Shown: piece after piece, positions 5,397 through 5,778 of the stretch
Numbering within the stretch: the first letter of the stretch is position 1
How the letters are laid out: each line of letters starts with the position of its first letter
Source of the DNA: Promethearchaeota archaeon
GTDB taxonomy: Archaea; Asgardarchaeota; Lokiarchaeia; Sigynarchaeales; MK-D1
Length of the DNA: 5,778 nucleotides
Direction of reading: 5' to 3'
Assembly (NCBI GenBank): GCA_016839385.1
Contig: JAEOUK010000312.1
Coordinates: 1-5,778, forward strand
Notes under the pieces: generated by a model
What the model saw: the letters and a program-made list of their open reading frames with translations, nothing else
Told to the model about the DNA's origin: nothing
Databases searched by the model: none
Program-made: the position numbers and the translations under genes

Positions 5397-5778
5397 ACAT
5401 CCATATCTTTGAATGATTATATGCGGATAGTGTCCTTCGGAATGGAATTTCAAATAAGAACGCTCGAAACGATGAACAGTGTTGTCTAAACTCTACTGTT
5501 CCGGAAATTTCCACCACTGGTAAATCCGGAGTTCGTAAATCCAAATAAAAATGCCCATTATCATTTCCAAGGCAGTCTATTCCAAACAAAAAAAAATTCT
5601 CTTGTTTTTCTCCATAGTCTTCAGCTATACTCAAAGAACCCAATTGTTTCTTTTTGTGAATGTGTTTATAGAACGAGAGAACTGAGCTATATTCGATTTT
5701 AATTTCTTGATTCATGAAACGTGTATTTTCAGCTGGTTCATTGGACTGATATTTTCGCCGAATTCCATATACCCTCCC
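5395..5778 (-). CDS. SUKH (SMI1/KNR4)-like domain protein, N-terminus beyond the window
   Basis: The frame is open from the stop at 5395 to the right edge, giving at least 127 residues. The ATG at 5715 is internal: 21 further in-frame codons precede it, beginning GRVYGIRRKYQ. The visible part matches the C-terminal half of SUKH domains. VYGI resembles the strand that often follows the missing NG-type helix region. Next come a helix (VLSFYKHIHKKK), strand FFLFGIDCLGND, then HFYLDLRTPDLPVVEIS, and a final SFRAFLFE helix. In bacteria SUKH proteins often serve as immunity proteins against polymorphic toxins, and in eukaryotes as scaffold-like regulators such as Knr4. No toxin gene is visible here, so immunity is only a possibility. 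The tail after the domain (PFRRTLSAYNHSKIWM) is basic and short. Fold assignment is by eye from hydrophobic pattern and the G-D-G-N and SF-FL motifs; a different alpha/beta fold remains possible. Confidence 0.6.
   Translation of the reverse strand, partial: GRVYGIRRKYQSNEPAENTRFMNQEIKIEYSSVLSFYKHIHKKKQLGSLSIAEDYGEKQENFFLFGIDCLGNDNGHFYLDLRTPDLPVVEISGTVEFRQHCSSFRAFLFEIPFRRTLSAYNHSKIWM

Overview
The window is strongly A+T-rich and compactly coded. It probably comes from an archaeon, and most likely an Asgard archaeon (Loki-, Thor- or Heimdall-type). Three things point there. First, a Ras/Rab-type small GTPase-like protein at 4239-4769 resembles the many Rab-like GTPases of Asgard genomes. Second, a right-handed beta-helix protein at 1387-2169 has membrane segments at both ends and a domain entry like that of Asgard surface proteins. 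Third, TATA-like boxes sit about 20-40 bp before several start codons, with little or no Shine-Dalgarno sequence, as expected for short-leader or leaderless archaeal transcripts. The assignment rests on remembered family resemblance and was not tested by a search.

Layout, left to right. (1) 1-1376 (+): the 3' part of a hybrid histidine kinase (end of a PAS-like domain, HisKA, HATPase, receiver), cut by the left edge. (2) 1387-2169 (-): the double-anchored beta-helix protein, meeting the kinase tail to tail with a 10 bp gap. (3) 2286-3635 (-): a 12-helix MFS transporter with a GRRRP motif like the sucrose/GPH type. (4) 3688-4218 (-): a small class I SAM methyltransferase. (5) 4239-4769 (-): a small GTPase-like protein with every nucleotide-binding motif damaged, 20 bp upstream of the methyltransferase and probably its operon partner. 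(6) 4770-4874: a 105 bp divergent promoter region. (7) 4875-5381 (+): a TrmO/TsaA-type tRNA methyltransferase. (8) 5395-5778 (-): a SUKH (SMI1/KNR4)-like protein cut by the right edge; its reading frame runs to the end of the window, so the internal ATG at 5715 is not its true start.

No single pathway joins all the genes. The closest functional unit is the pseudo-GTPase plus methyltransferase pair, possibly followed by the transporter, although the transporter has its own candidate promoter. The pseudo-GTPase is the most unusual item: an intact, full-length G-domain fold that has lost the second P-loop glycine and Ser/Thr, the switch I Thr, the switch II Gly and Gln, the NKxD Asn and Asp, and the SAK motif. 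I saw no tRNA or rRNA gene, CRISPR array, insertion sequence or long repeat. No gene-free stretch exceeds 300 bases; the longest are 116 bp (2170-2285) and 105 bp (4770-4874).
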